The position numbers and the translations under genes are program-made. This document shows positions 12,201 to 22,526 of a stretch of 64,000 bases of DNA, piece after piece (position 1 is the first letter of the stretch; each line of letters starts with the position of its first letter). Source of the stretch: Cryptomeria japonica (Eukaryota > Streptophyta > Pinopsida > Cupressales > Cupressaceae); NCBI RefSeq assembly GCF_030272615.1, contig NC_081415.1, positions 103,222,796 to 103,286,795 of the forward strand. The letters are read 5' to 3'. Below the pieces are notes generated by a model that saw nothing but the letters and a program-made list of their open reading frames with translations, was not told the DNA's origin and made no database searches.

Positions 12201-12448
12201 TCACAAAGAAATAGTTAGATGATATACATGCACTCATGGTACTTGTTAGCAAGACAAGAGAACTCAAGCCTGTATGGGATACTACCATCGTTACAGCTTT
12301 CGAAGAAGTCTTCCATCTAGAAGAGCAATTGAAGAACTTACCAGCAGCTCCAACAACTGAGATTGAATGTATGATGACTAGGTTCATTGAATATGCCAGA
12401 AAGGAAAAGGAAAAAGGGAACAAAATTCTAGATGACAGCTTGATGTGA
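9224..12448 (+). pseudogene. Decayed copy of the novel ~1,085-codon element ORF (copy B)
   Basis: Aligns block by block with the C protein. Paired segments include KITSRWSNVGDTNLG / KIVSKWSNIGDTNLG, YMSSYVIYSLSRNYEYVGL / HMSSYIIYALIRNFEYAGL, and RWVDVQHQKL-type blocks. A small deletion and frameshift lies near 9500. Stops occur at 9760-9762, 10114-10116 (C has GGG there), 10360-10362 and near 10510, with frameshifts near 10590 and 11850 and a stop at 12212-12214. The longest intact piece is 10642-11868 (408 aa: charged Ser/Lys/Glu-rich linker plus coiled coil). Family and function are unknown. Conservation of the same protein in two copies shows it was once under selection as a protein. Confidence 0.8.
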
Positions 12449-12570
12449 TCCTACGTGGCAATTCATTTTCTTATTGGAGGATGCTTCCTCGTTATTTGTG
12501 CCAATTGATGTCACTTCCTCATAGGCTGATATTTTGATGATGTTTATCTAGATAGTTTTTTGAGTGAATC

Positions 12571-12588
12571 CAACCCTAATTAGGGTTT
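12571..12588. promoter_or_regulatory. Telobox-like palindrome, copy B
   Basis: CAACCCTAATTAGGGTTT, upstream of the TATA box, as in the other family copies. Confidence 0.6.
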
Positions 12589-12650
12589 AGGTGGCTAAAT
12601 CTTGGCCCTTGATCTTCATTCAATCTTGGCCATTCGTTGTATTTGGGAGT

Positions 12651-12660
12651 GCTATATAAA
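12651..12660 (+). promoter_or_regulatory. TATA box of copy B 3' promoter
   Basis: GCTATATAAA, ~0.84 kb before the element end. It occupies the same position as TATA in A, C and D. Confidence 0.6.
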
Positions 12661-13497
12661 CCCCACTCATTTCATTTGTACTCATTAGAGAGATATTAGA
12701 GATATAGAGAATATGAGAGATAAGAGAAGGACTTGAAGAATTGTTGCAATTGGATTAATAAAGACATTGAATTTGTGGTGTTTCTATTCAATCCTTGAAG
12801 CTTATCGCATGGTTATTCATCTTCTCAAATCAATCTTTGGAATTAGTTTAAGTATTTAAGTTGAATGGTAGTATGTTGTGTTGATTCATGGTGAAACTCC
12901 TAATCCATACCACTAGTAATTTGTTGATTGCAAATTAGCCTTATGTGGTCAACTGGAATCCTTGAAAGAACTTTAGTTCAATTGTTATTCCATCGTTGAT
13001 ATGCATTTGATTAATGGTGTCTATGTTTGGGAATTATCTGAAAATCACCTAATATCCTTAGAAGATCGCATTAGCCTTTGTGGAGATCTTTTCACATGTC
13101 TAAGCAAAGACTAATTTTGTTTCACCAAAGTCATCCTTCATTCTCGCATTCTTAGGCATAACTTAGTTTGTCTCAACCTTCATCTTTTGCACCTTTTTTT
13201 ATCAAACCAGTAGAAGTAGTAGTAAATAGAAGAGCTTTATTGCATATCATCCGTAAGGCATTCCTTGAAGTCTAGACATTTGTCTATCCCTTAAGAAGTG
13301 GGTAAGGCCCCTTGGAGGAACAACAATCACAATGATCAACTGTGCTTATCTATAAGTCGTGACCCAACATTAGGAACCTTGGAGTCTTCGAATTGATCAT
13401 AGAGTTTAGCATTTGGGAAGATTTTGGTCAAGAGAGGATAAGATACTTTTGGGTATTTTATTCTGTGTTTGATTGTGCCTAAAAAACACATCAAACA

Positions 13498-13840
13498 AGG
13501 GAATTCTAGATTTTGGGGTTTGAGGAAACGGTTTGATTCTCTTACCAAAAGTGTAAGGGTTAGAATGGTTCCCGAATCCCGAAATCCAACATCCTTTGAG
13601 GGAAGGAGAGTTGGTCATCGGACCCCGAGGTATTGAAGGCAAGATGCAAGGATGAAGGGGAAGGCCCAAAGTACGCCTCATGACGAAAGAACACTTGAGC
13701 ATTTTCTTGATTCCCTGACTTGGAGCTTGGTCAACTGGGGTAGAATTGGTCCATAGAACATATCTCTGATCGGTTCTCACTGATGGACCAAGGGTATCAT
13801 AATATGACAACAATTATATATGACCCTCAATGGCTCAAAA
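13498..13840. other. Unassigned spacer with a 135-codon minus-strand ORF
   Basis: A minus-strand frame runs 13813-13406 and overlaps the end of copy B. I recognise no family, and the overlap with the transposon tail argues against a real gene. Confidence 0.3.
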
Positions 13841-13989
13841 TTTAAAAAATTTAAATATTGTATAATTGTACAAAAGTCAAGTGTGGTTTACAACTTTTTC
13901 ATTCCCATCTAGGGACTAGTAATATCTAATCTTGAATTAGATGTTAAATCGGAATCATCCTTAAGAGGGAATTTTCATGTATGCTATCT

Positions 13990-14771
13990 TCCAATGCTTT
14001 TGTTGTTGCTTCTTTTCTCCCCAATTTAGTGTGCTATGACAGTTAACATTACATCTGCATCTTTGGTAATCCAATCTGTATGTGGAGTGATGTCATTCAA
14101 ATCGATGGCATCATGAGACTCCTTTCTCTCCACTTTTTGGTTTGATTTCAAATGTCGTAGTGGATGAAGACAAGGTAATTAAGGTGCTCTTGGGTCAATT
14201 TGTTTCTCTTCTTGGTTTGGGTGGTCTCAAATAGGGTCCAGTCACACTCACCCAAAAGTGCTACAATGCTGGCATAAAACATGGATAGCTAGCCTTTGAA
14301 GATTTTGTGTTCAAGCTTCATAATTATCCTACCACAAATCTACAATTCAAACATTTATGAAATCATAACTATTACATAAAATTCTGAAGTACTAAGCTAA
14401 AATTGCATTAATCAAAGAAGTGTGATTAAATAACCCATTTGCCCTACTTTGAATGCAAAATAACCTTCCCTCAACATCTTTATATAACTCTAGGACCTTG
14501 ACCTTTGGTAGGTGTCATCCTCTCTATGCATGTGGTAAGGACTGCCATGACCTTTTCATCAGCTTTAAAGAAATTAGACAAAAAATAAATTGGGGTTGTA
14601 TTGGTTGGTGGAGGTTGTTTGCCCATCTACAATCAATAATGCACTCAATGATTTCATGTTTTTTCTTGTTCCCACCATAAAATAATGCTCTATTGCCTCA
14701 TAGAGAAAACCCTTTGGCATTTTATTCCAATCAATGAAACACAAAACCTTGACCCAAGGTTCTGTCACCAA
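13990..14771 (-). pseudogene. hAT transposase remnant: central and C-terminal dimerisation parts
   Basis: At 14771-14574 a minus-strand frame reads TEPWVKVLCFIDWNKMPKGF then LYEAIEHY, matching the plant hAT (DUF659-type) block TEP.VKVLR.VD.D.P.MGYIYEAM. At about 14330-14120, FYASIVALLGECDWTLFETT then QTKKRNKLTQEHLNYLVFIH matches the hAT C-terminal dimerisation block (S-ER-WS-F--IH-KKRNRL----A--LVYVHYNL). Stops and frameshifts are frequent. Together with 23370-23729 and 27966-28250 this is one minus-strand gene opened by two later insertions. Confidence 0.78.
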
Positions 14772-14779
14772 AAAATTAG

Positions 14780-16068
14780 AAAATTACAAAACAATAACAA
14801 AAAATAAAAGTAGTAAGTAAAATCTTCCCTCGAAAACTTAAGCTTGTTACTTCTAGTATATCCTCAACACTCAAATTGTTTAACACCTCATCAAACATCG
14901 TCCTCATGACCTCCCTTTATCTGCTGCCTTGGAATGAGTCTAACTGCACATTGCTCACAAACATTTCCTTGAGACAAGACTTAAACTCTTGCTCAAGAAA
15001 AAACAATGGGAATTTTCACAATGTGGGACCATGATTCATGAAATAACCTCCGGATTTTATAGAAGCCGACTCTTCTTCTATTTTGGGGATTTGGAAAGGG
15101 AGAAGGAATACCGAAATAAAAACAACTTAACTAATTCTAGGACGATGCACCGAGATTAAGTGTATTTCCTTTTATAAAAGCATGACATAGTTAACAACAA
15201 CAATGGTATCCTTAGAAATATTTAAAAGAGCATATCACATGGTTTAAGAATTCTGATTAATATTTCAATGCTATGAATCATATAAGCTGAAAACTATAAT
15301 AACAAAGAACAAATGCTCTCAAAAGATATGAGCATAGAATGCCACAGACTCTTAATTGTTGAAAGAAGAACAAAATACAAAAGGCTATGATGGCACAGAG
15401 TACAATATTAAGATCCTTTCACAAGAAGCACCCGCTAAGGCTTGATAGAATCAAAAGTTCTTACTTTTCTACAAATACTAACCCCTATTACATCAGATAC
15501 ATTCATATTTATTAGATGAGGAAACAGCCATTATGGTGGTGATCTTGGACTAAACAAAAACTTATTGGAGGCCCCTCCTCTATATACATGGGAGTTTGTT
15601 GAAACTCACAATTATTCCCTTTGATAGTGGCATGCATTGGGCAACAGTTGTGGAAAATATTCGACCAATGGCACTGCTTCAAAATGTTTTTAGGATCTCC
15701 TCCACTCCAAAGGAGCATATTGTTGACATGTGATTCACTATGCTCTTTCTTGTAGTGACGCCACTTGCTGATTCACTTTATACTTCGGACCAATGGCACA
15801 ACTTCTTTATGTACTTGCATTGGTGAGTCTCCAAAACTTGCCGCTGAATGATGCATGGCTTCATATAAAGCAACCCCCTTAAAAGCCCTGCGACTCTTTA
15901 CTTTTGCCAGGCTCGCGCCTTGATGCTGTGTATTTTAATGAACCAATAGCATTGTGCGGAAGACTGCTGACTATCAGTTGGATAGAGAATGTGCGCCAAG
16001 GTGACATGTGTCCCATCCTGCTCCAAAAAATAAAACACTTAGCTGAAATGGAAATATTGTTTCTATTG
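14780..16068. other. Unassigned sequence between hAT remnant and element C
   Basis: No convincing coding frame. CCAATGGCAC occurs twice (about 15665 and 15789), near otherwise unrelated sequence. It may be intron or decayed spacer of the hAT element. Confidence 0.3.
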
Positions 16069-16073
16069 ATGCC
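16069..16073. repeat. Left target-site duplication of element C
   Basis: ATGCC, identical to 23365-23369. Confidence 0.9.
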
Positions 16074-16540
16074 TGTTGTGACCATTTCACACATCGCCCC
16101 ATTAGAATGGGGACCCCCTCTTTTTCGCTTGGTTTTGCCTGTTCCTCTCTCTGTTTTTTTTTAGGGTTTTGAGTGAGTGAGTTGTCTGGACTAGGGTTAA
16201 GCCTTAGGGGTTTCTTTTGGATATTTTCAAGCCAAGTCCAGTCGAATTTTGAAAGATTATTAAGCATCCTCCCGAAGATTGCAAATTTTGAAATAGGATG
16301 AGCCTGTCAAGAGGGTCAGTTGGATCTCAGCTTAGGTCTAGCCAGGGTTTTTTTGAGGGCAAATTTAAGCTATGCCTAAGTGTTAGTATTTTAATGAAGG
16401 AATTGTGCATTTTGTCTAGGTGAATTTTGACCAGGTTTTTTGGAGACTTGTTAATTGGTTCCCGACCTTGAAGATGACCTAACCCTGCATGATGAAGTGA
16501 TCTGAAGATTTAAATTGTGGATATTTTAACTTGGAAAAGT

Positions 16541-18304
16541 GAAATCGCCCCTGTCCCTCTCCCAGGGACCAAGGTGAAAATGTTATTTAATGCATATTTG
16601 TCTCTGACTTGTTTAAATTGTTTTGTGCAGGGTCGCCAGGAGATATAATTGGACATAAATTGAAGATTTTGAAGACTCGAAAATGATGAAATTGAAGGAT
16701 TAAGGCAAAATCGCTCCTGTCCTCCACTGAGGGACCAGGGCGAAATGATTTATTTTGGTCATTTTTGGCTTTGGTTCATCAAATTGAAGCGTTAAGGACA
16801 CAATGAAGGAGGAAATAAACATGATAGAACATCCAGACTTAGTCAAAGGCAATGAAAGGTTGAACAATTTGTCCAACAAGACAAATTCGCTCCTGTCCCT
16901 CTCCAAGGGACCAGAGCGATTTTCTTCAAACACACCCTTTTTGGACCTTTCCTGGACTTGGGCTCTTATTCATGGCGTGTAAAAAGATGATATCTTCCCC
17001 AGCAAAGGAAATTTGAAGTGAAAAGTGAAGGGATTTGGCCTTGAGGACAAAAGGCGCTCCTGTCCCTCACTGAAGGACCGGAGCTTGAATTTCAATTTTG
17101 CATTTTCCTTGCAAGATTTAAGTGATTTTACGATTCGAAGACGCGAAGGTAAGTGTGCTTTGTCCGTTGAATATGACTTGAGTGGGCCATAGTGAAGAAA
17201 ACCAACCTAAGTGACAAATTTACTCCTGTCCCTCTCCAAGGGACCAGGGCGATTTCCAAAGGAGGCTCATGTCCCTCAGCAAGGAACCAAGGCGATTTTC
17301 TAACAAGGCAAATATCTGGCGAAGAAAAAGCAAGTTTCATGTTTGAGATAAATAAAGGGGGGCGTAATCAATCCATTGAAGATAATTTTGAAAGTTAGCA
17401 AGGCATAAATAAGCTCATAATTGCCAAGGCGCTCCTGTCCCTCACCAAGGGACCAGGGCGAAAAGCATATTATCTAGCCTCCCCTTCTAAATTTGGACGA
17501 ATCCAGACCAAGGCACAAGATTGGAATGATATTTAAAAGTGCTTCGAGGAAGAATGAATTTGCAAAGACCACGAAATTTGATGAAAATGGCTAGGGCGCT
17601 CTTGTCACTCACCAAGGGACTAGAGCGAAATCTTCAAATATGCCCAATAGCCTAACATTTTGGAATGCTACTTTCGCTTTCAAGACTCAAGATGGACTAA
17701 GGAATGATGTTTTATGCCTTGAACGTAATGAGATATTGATGTGGTTAAGAATTTGTGCAATAAACTAAAGAGCGCTCCTGTCCTTCACTGGAGGACCAAG
17801 GCGATTTTCATAAAACCAATCATTTCCTTCCAAAATCACGTCTAGGCAAGGTTGTGCAAAGTGAGAAATGTCTTTAGAAAGATGATGAACAAAGAATTGC
17901 CCCCAAGAATCAACGATCCTAGGCCCAATTGTAAAAATCGCTCCTGTCCTTCATTGGAGGACCAGGGCGAAAGTCTTTGGAAAGCACATTTTTGCATTGA
18001 AGAAACGAGTAGAACATGCACTGAAGGGACGAATGAAGATCGTTGTTTACCTCCAAACTTGAATTGGCAATTTGGAAAATGAAGACCAAGGACAAAAGGT
18101 GGATCGCTCCTGTCCCTCACCAAGGGACCAGGGCGAAAATGTTTTAAGGCAAGCTCCTTCCAAAGATTGGATAAATCAAACTCAAAGTTCCAAATGAAAA
18201 TCCCATTTTGGACGTCCAGGAAGAAATTTTGAACGTGAAAGCAAGGAATACAAGGCCAAAGATGAAAAGGCGCTCCTGTCCCTCTCCCAGGGACCAGAGC
18301 GAGG
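16541..18304. repeat. Regular array of 12 hairpin repeats in element C
   Basis: A ~40-bp imperfect palindrome (CGCTCCTGTCCCTC, loop, AAGGGACCAGGGCGA) begins at about 16541, 16706, 16881, 17048, 17214, 17261, 17425, 17592, 17768, 17933, 18102 and 18266. Apart from the extra copy at 17261, spacing is 164-176 bp. Spacers share no obvious sequence. Element A has the same architecture but a different hairpin sequence; both share a CGCTC...CC core. Confidence 0.9.
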
Positions 18305-18630
18305 TTATTAACAAATTGATATCTTTACCAGGCCTAGACGCCAATGTCCTCCAAACCACATTAAATGCCAAAATATTTTAAAAAATTAAATTGGTATTTA
18401 ATAAAAGCGCATGGCATTTAATAATTAATTTTGAGCCTTAGAAAAATCGAAATTTTTAATTATAAAGGCATTCAAAATTAATTATTATTAAATTAAATTT
18501 AAAAATGGAGCGCTTTGAGGTATTATTTTAATATTTTGACAAGTCGGCCTTCATCTTTTATTATTATTTTTTGTTTATTTTGGCCTATTTTCTCCAAGTC
18601 GGCCTATGGGAAAATGAGGTGGTGAGCGCC
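18305..18630. other. AT-rich non-coding stretch before the C promoter
   Basis: Mostly A/T (for example 18360-18500), with no reading frame or repeat unit. Lies between array and TATA box. Confidence 0.5.
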
Positions 18631-18633
18631 CAT

Positions 18634-18644
18634 ATAAGAGAGGG
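18634..18644 (+). promoter_or_regulatory. TATA box upstream of the C open reading frame
   Basis: CATATAAGAG within GCGCCCATATAAGAGAGGGG, about 435 bp upstream of the ATG at 19070. It is positioned to drive the ORF, separately from the second TATA box at 22517. Confidence 0.55.
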
Positions 18645-18758
18645 GTGTTGAGCGATTTTAACCCATCATTCAATCATTCATTCAAGTGCGATTTGGAGGA
18701 ACAAAAGGAGGAGTGCGAAACTTGATTCAAGAGGAGCGAATTTTATTGAAGGCTAGAG

Positions 18759-19061
18759 GTGGTGAAGTTGATAAAGGAAACACATTTTGAAGACTTCGAC
18801 CCACATTTTTGCCTAGCGAATTTGCCTTATTTTGCATCGTTTTTTAGATTTAATTCTCAAGTGGAGGTATGGCGAGATTATCCTAGTCTCAATTTTGAAG
18901 TTTTGAATTGTGAGCTTCAAGTTTTGAAAAATTGCGTAGACATTTAGGAAATGATAATTCAAAGATTTATCATGAAGTTTCCTAATTTAAAATTTAAATC
19001 CTCTTCCTAGTCTATATTTCTACATTGCAAAATATATTACTCATTATGAAATGTTGTGTAG
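18759..19061 (+). other. Probable 5'-UTR intron of the C gene
   Basis: Possible donor AGAG|GTGGTG at 18759 and acceptor TGTGTAG|GTATCAAG at 19061, eight bases before the ATG. The acceptor position matches copy B, but the donor is weaker than B's GAG|GTAAGT. Confidence 0.35.
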
Positions 19062-19069
19062 GTATCAAG

Positions 19070-22000
19070 ATGGCGACCCCGAAGGCAGGGGCATCCACTA
19101 GTCGTCCAGCTCTCATGAAGGAAGATCAAAAGAATGAAGAATTGGAGACCAAGATCGTGTCAAAATGGAGCAATATTGGAGATACCAACTTGGGAAACTT
19201 CAGTGTGAAGAAGTTTCGAGAGGTCCCTTACATTGGAAAGCCATCACCTGTTGCAAAGAGAATAATTGAAAGTGGTATTATCAAGGCGGCCGGTTTCCCT
19301 CCAGCAGTCCAGTGTCGTGAGCTGATGATCGAGTGTGCTCGCCATTATGACCCACAATCAAGATCGATCGTGTCTAAGGAAGGGAACATTTTGGCTTACC
19401 TTTCAGAAGAGGCTATAAGTGAGGCTCTCCATTTTCCAGAGCATAGAGATATGATTTACAAAAGCTTAGAAGGAGCCAGGTCCATGTACGAAGATGATCC
19501 AGACACTTGCTTGAGCATCATCAATAAGAATTGGTTACTCAAAAGTCGTCCTCGCCTGAGCAAGATTCCAAACACACCACATAGGATCGACTTCCAGGAG
19601 GAGTACAGAGATTTGATAACTTTGCTCAACCGAGTTACAGGGGCTCCTCAAGCCTTCTATTTCGAGAAGTGGATGTTTAATTTCATCCAAGTGATAGTTC
19701 AAGGAAAATGAACAATTCATTGGGCTAGAATGATTAGCCATTGCTTGGACGTGCAGTTAAGAAGACTGAAGGCTACCAAGTCATTCCACATGAGTTCGTA
19801 CATCATATATGCCTTGATCAGGAATTTTGAATATGCAGGACTACCTCATAGAGGAATGATCGGAAGAGGACCCGGGGAAGTCAGAGTTTGTGATTCTTAC
19901 GTCCATTTGCATCATCCACCTGGAAGTAACTACAAGTTAGTCAATGACACCTTCACGATGAACATCACGAGGACATTGCAAGGTGGGATTCACAATCGGC
20001 TATCTCAAGACGCACAAGAGCTTGTAAAGAGGTATGGTGCTTGGTTCATCCAATTTCAGAAGTTTACATATATTAGAGTTCATGGGTGTCCTTCACCTCC
20101 CTACATGTTACCGAGATATCCGACAGACAGGATAGTGCTACTTGAGGTGACTAGGCAGTTGGCAGCTTATGCAAAGGCATTCAGACACAGGCATGGAAAT
20201 GGAATTCCTGTACCTATCATACTAGGTAATTCAGTTGAGGTATGTCCTAATGCTCTAGCCATGGATGACACAGAGAAGGAATTGGCCTTGTATTCGTTTT
20301 CATTCTTTGCCTTGAGAGAGAATTTTGATCCTTATGGGTATATAGAAGAGACAGTTGGTAGAAAGTACAAGCATGAATCTCAGGTAGAGGACTTTTGGAT
20401 GAATCTCTCAGATGATTTTGAAGTTAAAAGAAAGATGCATTCCAGATTGCCTTTAGATTTCATCAGGAGATGCAAAGTCTACAGAGTGGCCGATCAAGCT
20501 CAGGACAGTGGCAGACATCTACAATCATCTTATGACCGAGAAAACAAAACAATGAGGATAGATTGGAACGAGCCTGAGGTTTTGGATCTAGATGCTTTGA
20601 TGGCTCCGGTTTTGTCTTGTACTCGCAGATGGGTTGATGTGCAACATCAAAAGTTGAGAGAACAGAACATATCTATGACTTTTACTTTGGAGGAAAGACT
20701 AGGGGAAGGAGGAGCAAGTGTAAGTGAAGGCAATCCTCATCCTAGAAGCACAAGCGAAGGCAACCTTCGAAGCGCAAGTGAAGGCAATCCTCATCCCAGA
20801 GGCTCGAAGAGGAAAGAGAGACCTGAGAAAAGGGAATCCTCCAAGAAGAAGCAAGAGGCCAATCGAGATCGCTCATCCGGCACATCTTCTCGACATGAAA
20901 AAGGGACAAGTCAAGTTGTAAGACAAGAGAAGAGGGCACTTGAAGTTGAGGAATCCATGGAATCAATGGTCCAAAATGATAAACACGAAGAAGGACAGGC
21001 GCCTCAACGTTCATCAAGTCAATCTCTCCAAGTCAATGAGCTACATGAAGACAAAAATAATGATGAAGTGACATCTCCTCTTCGAGAAGAAGAAACATTG
21101 CCTAAAGAGATACAAGTTAGAGAAACGAGATCAGCCATTCCAGATTGGCTAAAGGAGAGACTCACAAGGGTGATTGTGATCGAGGACGAAGATAATGTGA
21201 TTGACTTGGAGAGTCTTGTAGGGAATTCTCAGGAAGTAATAGAGAAAAGGAAGGCCACTAAGATGTCCAAGATGATCAGAGATGAGACAGGATCCAGGAA
21301 ATTGCAGATAGCTACACCGGCAGTGGACAAGTATGAAGGTGAGATCCTCGCAGAGGAGTACGATGTAGAAACATTCGAGCTTGGTCCACTCACCGCTGAG
21401 CAGGCACTGGATGAGGCAACTGATTCATTTGAGGCACTTAAAGACAAGCTTAAGGAAGAAATAGAGAAAAATAGAAAGCTTGAGCGAGAGGTCGGTGTTT
21501 GGAGAGGCTACTTTAGCCATCTCAATCAGCCTTTGGGACGTCAGGATCCAGCAGTATCTCCTGTGCAAGCACTTCCCCTTGAATCAGTTGGTGAGGCAGA
21601 GAGAGTCAAGAGCTTGGTCCAGCTTATGAGCTCTTGGATTGACAAATCCCATACAGTTGCCATTGAATTCGCAACAAGAATGATGCAGACCATCCACCGA
21701 GCTATCCAGGTTCTTGAGATCATCCACAACCTAATGATAACTGTAGCCGCCTTTGCCCATACTAGAGATGTTATCATTCCTGTTCTACAAGTGATCAGGC
21801 AAACATCAAGGAAGATCCTAGCACAAGAAAAGATAATAGATGGAGGATCTCATAATTTACTCCAGTGGTCAACTCTACTCCAGATGAAGGAAATTCTTTT
21901 CGAAGACATTAGTACCAAATGCAATCATGTTGAAGAGGTCATCCATCCGATTCAGGACAAGGTGTTCGAAGTGTTATGTACTATTCTTGGCAGGAGGATT

Positions 22001-22324
22001 GAAGTTGAGACAGATGTGGATCTTCAAGAGTTAGAAGAAAGAGTCAAGGTCATCTTTTGCAAAGATGAGAATGTTATCACAGATGAGCAACGGGATCAAA
22101 TGTTTGCTACCATGCTCCTGATTGAGAAAATCAAAGAACTTGAACCTGGATGGGATGCGGCCCTTCTCAAGGCTTTCGATCAGGTCATCCACTTGGAGGA
22201 ACGAATGAGGAATCTTCCCGAGATTCCTATTGCTGAGATTGAAGGAATCGTGTCTAGATTCATTGCATATGCTAAGAAAGAGCATTGGAAAGGGAATAAG
22301 ATTCTAGAAGAAAGGTTGTTATAG
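19070..22324 (+). CDS. Novel element-encoded protein, ~1,085 codons, one in-frame TGA at 19709
   Basis: I do not recognise the family. ATG 19070 is chosen because the B copy starts at the same place with similar sequence, and both follow a splice-acceptor-like site. Residues 1-~510 look globular (WSNIGDTNLG, GIIKAAGFPP, EGARSMYEDDPD, HMSSYIIYALIRNFEYAGL, KFTYIRVHGCPSPPYMLPRY). About 535-680 is a charged Ser/Glu/Lys-rich linker with a small SEGNPHPR-type repeat and KRKERPEKRESSKKK, a possible nuclear signal. Then come a coiled coil (ALKDKLKEEIEKNRKLEREV, ~790) and a long helical C-terminus. There is no zinc knuckle, protease, RT, integrase or DDE motif. The only break is TGA 19709-19711 (QGK-stop-TIHWARM). 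Copy B reads through there, so a recent mutation is likelier than recoding. Confidence 0.75.
20724..20806 (+). repeat. Short in-frame repeat in the C gene (SEGNPHPR type)
   Basis: AGTGAAGGCAATCCTCATCC occurs near 20731 and again near 20780, with a related unit between them. It encodes SEGNPHPRS / TSEGNLRSA / SEGNPHPRG in the disordered linker. Copy B lacks it, so it is a recent expansion. Confidence 0.7.
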
Positions 22325-22435
22325 ATGATGTGGCACCTTAATTATCATTGGTCTATGTTTCCTAGATTTTTTGTGCCAATTAAATATTTGGCTATGCATT
22401 TAATATTGTTCAATAAAAAGGGGACTATTTGTAAT

Positions 22436-22453
22436 AAACCCTAATTAGGGTTT
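22436..22453. promoter_or_regulatory. Telobox-like palindrome, element C
   Basis: AAACCCTAATTAGGGTTT, a perfect 18-bp palindrome about 65 bp upstream of the second TATA box. Confidence 0.65.
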
Positions 22454-22516
22454 AGGTGTCATAATCTTGGCCGTTGATCTTCTTTTGATCTGGGCCGTTC
22501 ATTGTAATTGAGGATG

Positions 22517-22526
22517 CTATATATAC
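22517..22526 (+). promoter_or_regulatory. Second TATA box of element C (3' promoter)
   Basis: CTATATATAC. Lies downstream of the ORF and 0.84 kb before the element end. It corresponds to the U3/R-type promoter position in an LTR and is shared by A, B and D. Confidence 0.6.

Larger units (their letters stand above)
8341..13497 (+). mobile_element. Copy B of the A-E family, 5'-truncated, with decayed long ORF
   Basis: Plus orientation. The 3' end matches C: palindrome 12571-12588, TATA 12651-12660, then a ~0.84-kb tail ending GTATTTTATTCTGTG...CACATCAAACA at 13497. The 5' side is cut by the gypsy LTR at 8340, so the 5' terminus and array are absent and no target duplication can be checked. The internal gene is a pseudogene homologous along its whole length to the ORF of element C. 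Confidence 0.8.

Noticed and set aside
13406-13813. 135-codon minus-strand ORF as a gene, possibly organelle-derived
   Set aside because: It overlaps the tail of copy B, and I could not match it to any plastid or mitochondrial protein.
16541-18304. Factor-independent terminators at each hairpin
   Set aside because: Bacterial terminator logic does not apply in a nuclear plant genome, and the hairpins lack U-tracts.
19070-22324. Plant mobile domain (aminotransferase-like) protein
   Set aside because: Large transposon-borne proteins of that type were considered, but the expected conserved Trp/Pro/Leu-rich blocks are not visible.
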